From: Stipa capillata
Lineage: Eukaryota; Streptophyta; Magnoliopsida; Poales; Poaceae
Assembly: GCA_019208055.1 (NCBI GenBank)
Contig: JAGXJF010003783.1
Coordinates: 992,001 to 1,056,000, forward strand
DNA: 64,000 nucleotides
Direction: 5' to 3'
Numbering within the stretch: the first letter of the stretch is position 1; the number at the start of each line of letters is the position of its first letter. The position numbers were made by a program, and so were the translations under genes. The notes under the pieces are model-generated. The model was not told the DNA's origin. It ran no database searches and saw only the letters and a program-made list of their open reading frames with translations. This document shows positions 48,827-60,524 of this stretch, piece after piece.

Positions 48827-51800
48827 TTAGTAAACACGTGCTTTTGGCGGAAAAGTTTGGATTTCGTCATCCAAAGTATTCATGTGAACTGGCCTGTATT
48901 CTAGTCTAACCTTTTCGTTCTCCCAATACCTACATGAAACATATTGTCAAATTCTCTATATATGAAATGATGCAATCATTCAAACAATACTTCAGGAGAA
49001 CTAATAAACAGAAGACACTAACCCTAGCGAGTGCTTCATCCACTTCTCGTCATCTCTTGTCTGCAATGAAAAAGGGGAAAGGTATGTTACAAAATAGAAA
49101 CATGTGAGGAGCAAGCAAGAGGACACAAACAATGAGAAGAGCAGCTAACCGTGAAATCTTCACGAGCATGAGCTCCTCTGCTTTCTTTGCGAGCCTCAGC
49201 TGAGTACATGGTTATGCATGCATTTATTAGCAGATTTTCTAATTCTATGGTCTCTATCAGGTCCGAATTCCTGCAGAAACCAATGAGAATGATGCCAAAT
49301 TAGTGAGAAACTGAGAATACAAGCTGAAGATAACACCATTTTACTGAGAAAGAGACTACCATATGAGGCTTCTGTCACTGATCTTAACATCATGGAAACT
49401 TTCCTGTGCTTCAGTAATCAGCTCACAACCTAATAAGTTCACAGGCCAGTGAGAAGTGATTATACAACCTTTCATATTTTAGCTACTGGAGTTCATTGTA
49501 TGAATCCGACATGCTTGCTTCCTACTGCCAGATCCTCAAGATAAAATTACAGTGAAGAAATGTATGAATGGTGCATGCATACCTTCCGCAAGCGATTCCT
49601 GTGTACGGAAGACTGCAGCATTATTTTGCATAACACGTTGCATGTTGAGGCGGATCTTCGAAGTAGGCAGTGATCCATTTGCATTTCTCAGCTTATCCAA
49701 CCAAGCAATGGTCTTCTCTCCTGTGTCTTTTTCAAGAGGTTTCTGCTTTGCTCCTATAAATATGGTGCATCATGGAAATAGAATAAGCTCAGAGCAACAC
49801 AACAAAATACTAGTCAACAAGACATGAACTTGCCTGGCTTGGAAATCTCAGCAACCCTATTTGCACAAGCCCTCCCAAATACAACTATATCAAGAAGTGA
49901 ATTTGCACCGAGACGGTTTGCGCCATGGACAGATGCACAAGCTGCTTCCCCAGCAGCCAACAGACCAGGAATAACTGCATCTGGGTTATCACCCTTGATA
50001 TGCACCACCTAATACACAAACAAGCAGGACATTAGTAATAATACTAATAATGATGATGATAATAATAATACTAATAATAATAATAACAATAATAATAATA
50101 GAGCTCCATACTGCATACTCAAAGCATACCTCCCCGTGATAATTTGTCGGGATCCCACCCATATTATAGTGCACAGTAGGCAAAACGGGAATAGGCTCTT
50201 TGGTGACATCAACACCAGCAAAAATAGCAGCAGTTTCAGATATACCAGGAAGCCTTTCCTTTAGAACTTCTGGAGGAAGATGATTAAGGTGCAGGTAGAT
50301 ATGGTCCTTCAATGGTCCTGAGGTAAAAAGACAGAAACAGCAAGTACTATGAGAACCACCAAAAACACCAGATTATCGCCTTCACCCCGTGCCCTTCTCT
50401 AATTCCTATGAGAACCACCAAATTACCAGATTACTATGATAACCACCAAAAACCTCAAGCATAAATGAGAGAATGCACACATACCTACACCACGCCCTTC
50501 TCTAATTTCCATTGTCATAGATCTTGAAACAACATCACGAGATGCAAGATCTTTTGCAGTAGGGGCATATCGTTCCATGAACCTCTCACCTTCACTATTC
50601 CTAAGAATACCGCCTTCACCCCGGGAACCTGAAAAACAAATGAACACAGTAATTTCAGAAAATTTTGGTGCTTGCCTGATGTTTCAATACCGACTGAAGA
50701 AATGTAGCATGCAAAAGCTAGAGTTAATAAACATGTGATTTTTGTAGAAAAAAACAAGTTGTAGTATATAAAACCTTCAGTTATGAGGCATCCAGCACCA
50801 TAAATGCCTGTAGGATGGAATTGCACAAACTCAAGATCCTGCAAACTCAACAGATAAACATAACCTTAACATAGTGTGAAGTAGCTAAATCAATCAGATT
50901 TAGTTCAGAAGACTGACCTGAAGGGGTAACCCAGCACGTGCAACCATAGCATTGCCATCACCAGTACATGTGTGAGCTGATGTTGCTGAGAAGTAGGCTC
51001 TGCCATAACCCTGTTGAAGTTAACATATCAAAGACACGGTTATATACTTGCAGTAAATTGAAAACAAACAGTTAGTAGTTATAGACAGGCAGTAAACTGA
51101 AAGCAAACAATTAGTAGTTAAAACAGAGAGATTCTTACTCCTGTGGCTATAATTGTGTTTGTTGAACGGAAACGATGAAGGGTACCGTCCTCCATGTTTA
51201 GTGCAATTACCCCCTGGCAGGTGCCTGGAAAATGAGCATGCATTAATCAGCAGTGTATAAACATGCCGTGCAGGAAGAACTGTTATGACTCCAGGTAGAA
51301 GACGCAACAAGAAAAAAAATTGTCAACGAGAAGATAAACCTATCTACAGCCATTGAAAAGAGCATATTAGCCAATAGTTTCTAACTACCATGTAAGGGAA
51401 TGTGCCAACACTATAACAAGCTCGGGTCCACAAAAAAAAGCTTAGCAGCACTAAAAAAGGTAATACATTAACACCTGTAAAAAATTAATATCTAGAGCAA
51501 CTGAACAAACCCGACAGTTAAAAACCAAGGAAGGAACAAAGATTAAACAAATATCCTCAGCAAGTCTAACAGAAAGCAAAGCAAGTATAACGCTAATGGC
51601 AGCAATTGAAGACTGTTTTCCTTGACTATGTCTACATCAGATTGCCACCACGGAAAAGTTAGGCAAATCTACTCTACATAGTAGAGTGGTGCATCACAAT
51701 TCAAGACCAATCTTCACGCATATCTTGGTTTTTGCATAGTACCAGAACACAACAAACAAATAAGTACCTTCCTTGTCCATGATAAGGTCCAATGCAAAAT

Positions 51801-54315
51801 ATTCAACAAAAAACTGAGTGTTGTGCTTCATCGCTTGACCATAAAGCGTGTGTAGCATAGCATGCCCTGTTCTATCAGCAGCACATGCACATCGATAGGC
51901 CTGACCACCTGAAAATTAATTAGACACAGAAAAAGAAGGATAAGAAAAGATGTGGCAGCTGCATGTTTGCAACCTCAAATTGATGCTGGAAGGCAATGCA
52001 CCTTTTCCGAAATCTAAGCTTTGGCCTCCAAAAGCACGTTGATAAATTTTTCCATCTTCAGTTCTGGAAAATGGTAATCCGTAGTTCTCAAGCTCTATAA
52101 CAGCTTTTGGTGCTTCTCTACACATATACTGGATAGAATCTTGGTCACCTGGAGATGAATAAGAATAACATGTCACAGCCTCAAAGGAGTAAAGGAAAAT
52201 ATGATAAGCTCATAAAACATCGTCATGCATTTCTTAACATTGTCTCTGTACACTTACCAAGCCAATCACTTCCTTTGACTGTATCATACATATGCCACCT
52301 CCAGTCATCTTCAGTCATGTTTCCAAGAGCAGCGTTTATACCTCCCTGTGTTCGTAAGTGTTAATGGTGAACAACAAAAAGGCATAGAGCATTCTCCAGC
52401 AGGCAGCGGTGCACAACACAACATACAAAGCATCATCCAGGAATGTACAGCAAAGGCCTGAGTCTTATACCTCTCCTACAAGACTAATAAAATCTTCCTC
52501 ATATGCCCAGTGAGTTTTATATTTTTGATCCCTTGCGAGTGCAAATGATGGAACAATCACAAGTATAGACCACTTTAACTAGCAACATATTAATAATTGG
52601 AATGGACAGAAACAAAACTAAAATAAACTACAAGCAAGGTCATATAAAGATGCACGAGATTTACAGATGATCATCCAGATAAGAAACTTCATGTGGCATC
52701 TGTACTAAGGTATAGAAGGGCAATATCATGCAAATATCACAGTTGTCCCAAGTCCCAACTTCTGAATTCTACTTTAATACAAGTAAATCATGGACGGTAT
52801 TCATGACTTCATGTCTTATAGGATGGCTCAGTAAGCAAAAATATGGCATTTCCAAATTGAATATATTTCGAAAATAAAGAATAGCAAGCTGAAAATAGTA
52901 CAATTCTATACACTTGTCTTCAACCAAGTTCAAAATTTAATCACAACAGTACACCAAAATCATATCGAAGTTCAAATTACTAGGCATGCAGGGGTCATTT
53001 CTAAATGGATTCCGATTCTGAAACACCTAAATTAGACCTCATGTGAGAAGTTCTGAATGTAAAACCTGATATCTCTTTGCAAGTAGCATAAAAACTGATG
53101 CAATTTATAGTTTAAGGTCAAGCTACCTTCTACTCCTATGAGCATGCCACAAGAAGTCAACAGCATTGTAAATACAGCATTTCATAGTACAACTGGAACT
53201 TCTAGCAGGATAGTAGATACTTCATATTGCTACTGCATGCCGGCAAAATATTTCATCACAATTAACAACATATGTACTGGTCTTGAAAGTAAAATGACCC
53301 TTTCCAGAAAAAGAAAAGCCCCGCAGAAAGATAGATGTTACTCTCCCTGTAATGTCTGACATTTAACTCAATGCCGGTAACGTCATACGTACAGCATCAT
53401 ATCATTCGCTAATACAGTAGCTTATACCCCCCAAAAATGACCATGACCATACCAACAAGCCCTTGCATAACATGCAATCACTACCTTCTGTTTTTCAAAT
53501 TTATTCACATGAACAAATCAGGTGGCAGCATCAGCAAATCTGATTGAAGCTCCACAAAAGCTAAGCAGGCAATCTGATTTAAAAAAAAACTTCTAATTTG
53601 CAGCTTGCATTGCAAACAGAATACACCAGCCGATCTGATTGGGATACTGGTTAAAAAAAGCAGGTGATCCAATACCTGCGCAGCCACAGTGTGCGACCTC
53701 GTGGGGAAGAGCTTGGTGATGCAGGCAGTGTTGAATCCATGCTCCGAGAGCCCAATCGCGGCCCTGAGCCCAGCGCCTCCAGCTCCAACCACAACCGCAT
53801 CATACGTGTGATCCACCACCGTGTAGGACTGCAATTACAAGCACAAACCTCAGTCACGCAAAATCAAGTACAACAGGCCCATTCCAATCGAACCGAAGCG
53901 TGTTACATTATCATCACAAGCTCGTCACAAAAAATTGCGAAGTCGATAGAAGCAAGTCATGCAGCAGGTGTGTGCTGCGATTCAATCCACAAACATCACG
54001 TTGAAACCTACGCTAGTGGTTGAACTAAACGATGCTATCACCAAAACTACCCCCAAAATAATGTGATCCATTATTTTATAAATAAAACACACTTCAACCA
54101 CGAGGAGGCCATCACCATCACCGCATCACAACCACGGATCAACAAAACAAAGTAAGAAAAAAAGGTGTAGTGGGGCCTAGATGCGACGAATCGACGGGGG
54201 AGAAGGTGGTGGAGGCGAGGAGATATACCGAGGTAGAGGAGAAGTGCCTGGAGGCGGCGGCTGCGGCCGCGGCCTGGGCCTTCCTGAGGCCCCGGGACAC
54301 GCAGCTGCGCCACAT
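48827..54315 (-). CDS. SDH1: Succinate dehydrogenase flavoprotein subunit, mitochondrial (complex II)
   Basis: Oxidises succinate to fumarate in the TCA cycle and passes electrons through complex II to ubiquinone. Sixteen exons, 5' to 3': 54229-54315, 53676-53828, 52258-52345, 52002-52148, 51768-51908, 51139-51224, 50918-51010, 50775-50838, 50491-50628, 50130-50317, 49834-50008, 49583-49753, 49360-49429, 49150-49270, 49023-49060, 48827-48929. They join in frame to 620 residues; the rice protein as I recall is ~630. The basic, alanine-rich N-terminus (~29 residues) fits a mitochondrial presequence. The FAD motif VVVGAGGAG lies at 41-49, and His75 in RSHTVAAQGG is the expected covalent FAD site. 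HPTGIYGAGCLITEGSRGEGG (active site), ASVHGANRLGANSLLD and the C-terminal FPPKARVY are all intact. Intron 11 starts GC rather than GT; the others are GT-AG. Confidence 0.97.
50033..50100. repeat. TAA trinucleotide microsatellite in SDH1 intron 10
   Basis: About 68 bases of AATAAT units with occasional GATGAT, ACT and AAC interruptions. It lies between exons 10 and 11 and does not touch splice sites. Confidence 0.9.
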
Positions 54316-55856
54316 CTGCAGATCGGGGCGGTCCCTCGTGCGGGGAGAGGAGGGAGAGCACGGGACGGGAGGGAAGAAGGGAGGCGGCTCCGGACCGGTG
54401 GGCGGCGAGGCGTGGGGTGGTGAGTGGGGCCACTTGGCCCTTTCTCTCAATGCGTTTCTAGGGGTAGGAGGAGGCGACCGGACGGGTCTGGCCTCGCGGT
54501 TGCCCCGCTTTTAACGATCGTGCCACTCGTAGCTTTTCCAAGCTGTCGTTTTAGACTTTTCCTCTGTTCATTCTGGTGGTTCATCTACACGTTCAAAAAA
54601 CGAAGCCGGTGAAATTTATGTTCGGTCAAATTTCTTAGTTGACTAAAAAATATTATTTATAAATAAACGATCTTATATATTAATTCTTTATTTAACGATT
54701 GAATTGTATATTTTAAAAATAGTGCGTAACTTTAGATAAAGATGTGTAACTGCATAGTTACATATTTCTAAATTTAAAGTTACACAAACTTTCTTATGTA
54801 ACTATAGACTTATTTTTATACAACTCAATCGATTAATAAATAATAATTTCTCAAACAACTAAGAAATAATAAATATATAGTATAAGAGTACCACCTTGGT
54901 AGCATATGATCTCTTTTGAGAACTCACTTTACCGAGGAGAGTAAAATATCGTGTTCCATAAATGTAACGTGACAAAAGAGTTACTCCTTTTTTACCAAAA
55001 ATTATGTTGGCATAATTGTTTTTGTTATTGTCTTTAAGAAGAATTGAAAAAATAATAATGATTATAATGTGGGATGATAGCTTTCTTCTTTCTTTTTCTC
55101 AAGGAATATTATTGGTATTCATCTCCATAATGGGAAGGAGAGTTTGCAGTTAGATGTGTACAGAATGGCAATAACACCCGTGCAGTTTGTGAGGAGATTT
55201 ATGTCGTCCAGTTTTTGCGACATATACCGGCTCATGTTTTTGGTCTTTGAGTAAATTATGACGTGGATGATGTATTTGTTAGTGCTATAAATAACAGGTT
55301 AAACTATACTTTAAAAAGTTCACCACACTGCACTAGAATCACAAACCAATATCCTGATTTGAGTCTGCTCAAATATGCGTGTTGGTTTTTGAGATCTTAT
55401 AGTGCTAAATATGGTGCAATATTGTGTTGCTTTTAAATCTGGTTCAACATGTCACCACGGTGTAATTGTATTGGTTTTTTTGTGTATTTTGAAATTTTAA
55501 TGAAACTTATGCACTTTACCACGTTTTATCTTTGGGATTTGTTTATTTTTAATTGTCTAAAAAAATTTTAACTCTCAGTTTTGAATACAATTTTAAATGT
55601 TGAGATTTACAAAAATTTAAATAACTAGAAATTAGTAAAATCGTTTGTCTTTTAGCCCACTATCTGACAAAGAAACATTTTCATCCTTTGCTATATCCAA
55701 ACCTGGTATGGTCAGTACACCTGTTGGATCCATCACGTATGGATAGCACATGAACACGCCACCCAGCCATACGACGCCGACACCCGGCTTAGCAAACAAA
55801 ATTTGGTCAGAGCTGCTGCCGACACCCCCGGTGCGACGGCTGTCTCCCAACCGGGC
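54316..55856. other. Intergenic region between SDH1 and the PERK relic
   Basis: The first ~200 bases are GC-rich and should hold the SDH1 leader and promoter. The rest is AT-rich, without a recognisable gene or clear transposon ends. Confidence 0.55.
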
Positions 55857-58156
55857 TCATCTTGGCGGAGAAGGGCCCGTCGCTGCCGATCTGCGACGGC
55901 CAGCCGAGCTGGCCACGATCGTTTCGGCGTACCCCGGGCTCCCCATGGCCACCTGCCTGATCCGATTCACGTCGGACGTGTACGACCCAGCCGGAGCCTC
56001 CATCCTGTACCCTGACCTCGCCATGCCGAACAGCATGCTCTGCCCCGGCCGCACTCCCTCGTTCAGGTCCTCCAGCGACATGTCCCCCTCCAGCGCCCTC
56101 ACGATCTGCACCAACGAAAGAACATAGTTGCCATTTCTTGTGAATCCCGCACGTGACAGAGCGGCTGAGCGCGCGGCGAGTGTGCGGCGCCGGTGAGTGA
56201 TACCACACCTGGCTCATCTTTGGGCGCTTCTTGGACGAGTGGCGGACGCAGGCTGCGGCGCTGGAGACCACGCGCGCCATCTCCACGAGCTCGTAGTTGC
56301 CCTCCAGCATCGGGTCTGCGACGTCGTCGTAGTTGCCGTCGGCCATGGCGCGCGACAGGGCAGGCCTCGCCCAGTCGACGAGGCTGTCCTCGAGGAACGA
56401 GTGGGTGGCGTCGATGAGCCGCCGCCCCGTCAGGAGCTCGAGCAGCATCACGCCGTAGGAGAAGACGTCCGACTTCTCCGTCAGCTTCCCGCTCGACGTG
56501 TACTCCGGTGCCAAGTACCTGCAGATTTTCAGACTCTAGTTACATTACCCGCCACACCATGGAATGCAGAAATAATGGTCGAGCGAATGATCGATGGTCT
56601 TACCCGAATGTCCCCATGACACGGGTCGAGACGTGCGTGTGGTTGTCGGATGTCAGCTTGGCCAGCCCCAAGTCCGCGACTTGAAAGAGAAAGCAATCAG
56701 CTGATGCTGGCTGCAGAAATGGAATGAAGGAACCAGTCATCTGCCGACAGCGTGATCCGTCTACCATTGCTTCGAAGTTGTTGTCGAGGAGAATGTTGGC
56801 GGACTTGACGTCGCGATGGATGATCCGAGGATGGCCTTCATGGTCACGTACGTGACAAATGTAAGTCAGACATCAGAAACCCGGTTACTTTTAACAGCGG
56901 AGATGCCGAGACTCACAGTCTTCGTGCAGGTAGGCGAGACCTTTCGCCGACCCGAGCACGATGCGCAGCCTCGTCGCCCATTCCATCGCCGGCAACCCTT
57001 TCCCTGCAATGACATGCCAAACCATCAGTACTTGCTCCGAAGCAAAAATGAGATCTTGCAGTTAAGCGAAGATGCATGCACTGAGTCATTGACCATGGAG
57101 GTGGAACTCGAGTGTCTTGTTGGGGACGAACTCGTAGACGAGCATGCGGCGCGCGCCGGTGATGCAGTAGCCGATGAGGGATACGAGGTGGCGGTGGTGC
57201 ATCCGGCTGATGATGTCCGCCTCAGCCTGGAACTCGCGCTCCCCCTGGTCGCTCCCGGACTTGAGCTGCTTCACGGCCACCGCCTTGCCGCAGGGGAGCA
57301 CCCCTTTGTGCACGTACCCGAACCCGCCCTCCCCGAGCAGGTTCGCCTCCGAGAAGCTGCTCGTCGCCGCCGCAAGCTCCTCCTAGGTGAAGGTGCCCTT
57401 GCCGAGCCCCAGCGCCTCCTGCAGTGCCGACGGCGGCAGCAACTGGCCGTGCGGGCCGGAGTACACGCTGGATGTCATGTCGGGCGGCACATGCCAGCCC
57501 GCGGGCCGAACGTGCTCATCGACACCCCTGGACCAGTGTCGCTATGCCTTTGCGGCTGCGGCCCGTTGGTGTAGTATGTTCTGTTGCCTGTGATTGCCAT
57601 GGCATTGGTGGTTAACTACACGCAAATCTGCTTAGCTTCGATTCTCTCGTGGAACACACCAAGAGCAAGCAAGACAATGGCGATTGCAACGTTATCATTG
57701 GGCTTTACCTTTGTACCCTGAGATATCTGCGTAGAAATGCATGGGATTGTGAGGCTTCCTCCTCCTCCTCGGCGCCGTCCTCCTCGAGCAGCAGACGCAG
57801 GCGGCGATGAGGAGGACGAGGAGCACTGCCGTCCCGGTGGCAGCGAACACGATCTCGGCCATGGTGTTGGAGCCGCCATGGTGCACAGAAGCCCGTGATG
57901 ACCTGCTAAAGTCACCCGAGCCTCTGGAGGATTGGGCTGGTGGAGAGGGAATCTTGCCCGGTGACAACGGAGCGCCTTGGAACTTAGATGGCGCCGGTGG
58001 AGACGAGGGGCCATTGGAGTTGGATGGTGCCGGAGAGGAGGAATTAGAGGTTGGCGGCGACAGCGGGGACGATGTGTCTAGTGACGGCGGCGGAGCGGCT
58101 GAAGGAGGAGGGCTGCTTTTCGGCGGTGGCGGAGCGGTTGAGGAATTGGAGGACAT
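55857..58156 (-). pseudogene. Proline-rich extensin-like receptor kinase (PERK), inactivated
   Basis: PERKs are plasma-membrane/wall-associated kinases. Exon 1 (57709-58156) encodes a Ser/Pro-rich ectodomain (MSSNSSTAPPPP...), a transmembrane segment (IVFAATGTAVLLVLLIAACVCC) and a basic stop-transfer. Later exons are 57094-57587, 56917-57003, 56765-56835, 56604-56680, 56209-56518 and 55857-56105. Kinase motifs remain: GEGGFGYV, AVKQLKSG, HRDVKSANILLD, APEY and the ending VRPGQSMLFG. Lesions: exon 2 (494 bases) is one base out of phase, with the shift near 57530; a TAG at 57383-57385 replaces the Tyr of FTYEELAAAT; the exon 5 acceptor reads CAA instead of CAG (56681-56683); and the DFG motif reads DLG. 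The C-terminus also lacks the usual Ser-rich PERK tail. A short truncated protein is the most it could make. Confidence 0.85.
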
Positions 58157-58984
58157 GACGGCGAGACAAAGAAGGATTCAATCCCAGCGACACGCGACCC
58201 GAGCTACGTCTCGCAGGCGATCAAGATCATGTCGCGTGCTCACAGCCGTGCCGCCATGGAGTGACCGACTGACCGCAGACTAGGAAGAGAAGGAGAAAAG
58301 TCTTCTCAGAGAAGGCCGTACGTGCCGCCGCCGGCAAACATGAAACGCAACGCGCACGTTCGTCCGTGGTGCCTCCGCCCCTCTCAGATGACGACATCAA
58401 TCAGCAGCTAGCAGCGCGCCCATGTCAGTTTCATTCGTCCCGCCATCTCACGGGTAGCGAAAAATAGCAGAGCAAGGAGGTGTGTGACCCCCCTGTTCCT
58501 CCTCTGTTTTCTGTTGCGCGCACGCGGAGCTTCGGGATTGGTTGCTGGCTTTGCTGCCTGCGCCTCTGTCGTCTGCGCGGCCCGATCTTGGCGGGTGGTG
58601 GGTGTTTGCCTCATCTGCAGGCAAGTCGTGACATGTGGGGCTGCGGCCTGCGGAATGCCACCGTGGACTCTCGAGGCACGGTGGACCATCCGCAATCAGC
58701 CGGTCACTCGACTACTGATTCATTTTATGCGTCTCTTTCTCAAGTCAGAACAGAGCCTCTGCGATCAATGAAAAGTCTGCTGCATTGATCCGTTTGAAGA
58801 TCTCAAGCCAGCACATTGCCACTTTCTTTCCACTTTAGCTGCCACGTGGCAAACTGGCAACCATACTGGTAAAGCGAATGCTGAGCTTGATAAACGAGCA
58901 GAAAGGTCTGAGGCTAACACGGGCTTCATGGATTAGTGTGAAAATGAACTCACCGAACGAACCGTACTGTCATTTTTCTAACAA

Positions 58985-59190
58985 TTATTCCTATTGTGTT
59001 AGTCTCAAAGGATAACTTTGACCGTTACTTTTTATATATTTATATTAATAAAATGTTAAATTACTTTTCATGATAGTACTATTTCACTTAATCAATCCAA
59101 ATAGTTTTTCATATATTAATAGTTAAAGTTAAAAAAGTTTGACTGCACGTATTCTAAAACATTATCTATTTCTGAACCGAGGTAATATCA
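58985..59190. mobile_element. Degenerate Stowaway-like MITE
   Basis: The right end (CTATTTCTGAACCGAGGTA) resembles a decayed Stowaway terminus. Internal inverted phrases AACTTTGACCGTTAC and AGTTTGACTGCACGTATTCT match the usual grass Stowaway interior. The left terminus is too eroded to fix and no TA duplication is certain. Confidence 0.5.
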
Positions 59191-59869
59191 ATTTGGATAT
59201 GGACACAATCTTTAAGACGTAACTTTGAGCAAAAATTTCTAGTACAATATTTTATAAACCCTAACAAAATTATAATACAAAAAAATTTAATTAGAGAATG
59301 TTCGTTGGTTTGTCTTAGCGAGTGAAAACTTCATGCCCGTCCGATTCAAGCTTATATGCGGTGAGATTGCTTAGCTAGGAAGAGGTGGGATGAGAAAGAA
59401 GGTAGAGCACCAAGAAGGAGAAGATTTCATCGATTTATCAGGCCCTTCCCAGTACTCCACGGTGTACAGGTGCTAAGAATGTCACATAGGTGAAAAACTG
59501 ACGTGACAAAGCAATTAAGGAGGAGAGAGAGCACTTTGGTGACTCCAGAAAGAAACGATGCTAAGCGCATGAACCTATGCAAAACGCCTATGTGCATCTA
59601 TGCATTGGAGAGTTTAGTTGCTAAACAATTAAATGAAGGAAGTTTAGCTACAAAAAGCTAAGCACCTATGCATTGAGGAGTTTAGTTGCTAAGCACTTTC
59701 ATGCATTTAGCATCTCATCTAAGCACCTGTGCATTGGGAGAGGCCTCACGTCCCGATTTTCGCGATCATCCTCCATTAAAAGTTGTTTATTTCTTGTAGT
59801 TTCCTCAATCAGTGCATCCAATTGCTGTACGAGTCCTATATGAAGGGGGCCCCGGCAAAGGATTACCGA

Positions 59870-60448
59870 TTTTTAAAAGGATAAAATGCATAATCGGCCC
59901 CCCCGGACTCGTCAACGGCAGAAACGGCCCCCGCACAAAATCAAAGGCAAAAAAGGGCCCCTGCCGCACCCCCAGGCTGCGTGCCGCTCCCCCAGGCCGC
60001 GGGAGGAGGCTGCCGCACCCCCCACCCGCGGAGAGAAGGCAAACGCCAGCGTATCTGGCGTTCTGGTGTCCAGAGAAAACGCCAGGGACTACGGCGTTTG
60101 ACTTACAAGGGGAAAGGTGCGCGTACTTCTGAGTTGGAGTCCGTGCTCGCGCTGTCGGAACCTTTTCCCTTGTAAGCAAACGCCGTAGCCCCTGGCATTT
60201 TCTCTGGAGACCGGAACGCCAGATACTCTGGCGTTTGTCTTCTCTTCGCGGGTGGGAGGTGTGGCAGCCCTCCTCCCGCGGGTGGGGGGTGCGGCAGCCT
60301 CCTCCCGCAGGCCTGGGGTGCGGCAGCCCCTCCTCCCACGGGTGGGGGGTGCGGCAGGGGCCCTTTTTTGCCTTCGATTTTGTGCGGGGGCCGTTTCTGC
60401 CGTTGACGAGTCCGCGGGGGCCGATTATGCATTTTATCCTTTTTAAAA
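59870..60448. repeat. ~580-bp foldback: GC-rich long inverted repeat
   Basis: Left arm about 59870-60113, right arm about 60167-60448, with a ~53-base loop. The arms are near-identical reverse complements (TTTTAAAAGGATAAAATGCA, CGGACTCGTCAACGGCAGA, AAACGCCAG.GTATCTGGCGTT, TACAAGGG). The right arm is longer because it carries extra copies of a CCCGCGGGTGGGGGGTGCGG-like unit. Long frames on both strands run through it, but they are mirror images of each other and so not genes. It may be a snap-back DNA element or a hairpin source of small RNA. Confidence 0.85.
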
Positions 60449-60524
60449 CCGCGGATCTCACACCTCGTACCATCTTAGACAAGAACAAGCCGATCCTGCT
60501 ATCCAAAAGACTACGTGTTAGCTC

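Larger units (their letters stand above)
58157..60524. other. Intergenic region with decayed MITE and a foldback element
   Basis: Upstream of the PERK relic lies GC-rich former promoter sequence (to ~58700), then AT-rich sequence with a degraded Stowaway-like element, short repeats of a GCTAAGCACCTATGCATTG-like phrase around 59600-59740, and a large foldback repeat. No gene was recognised. Confidence 0.5.
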
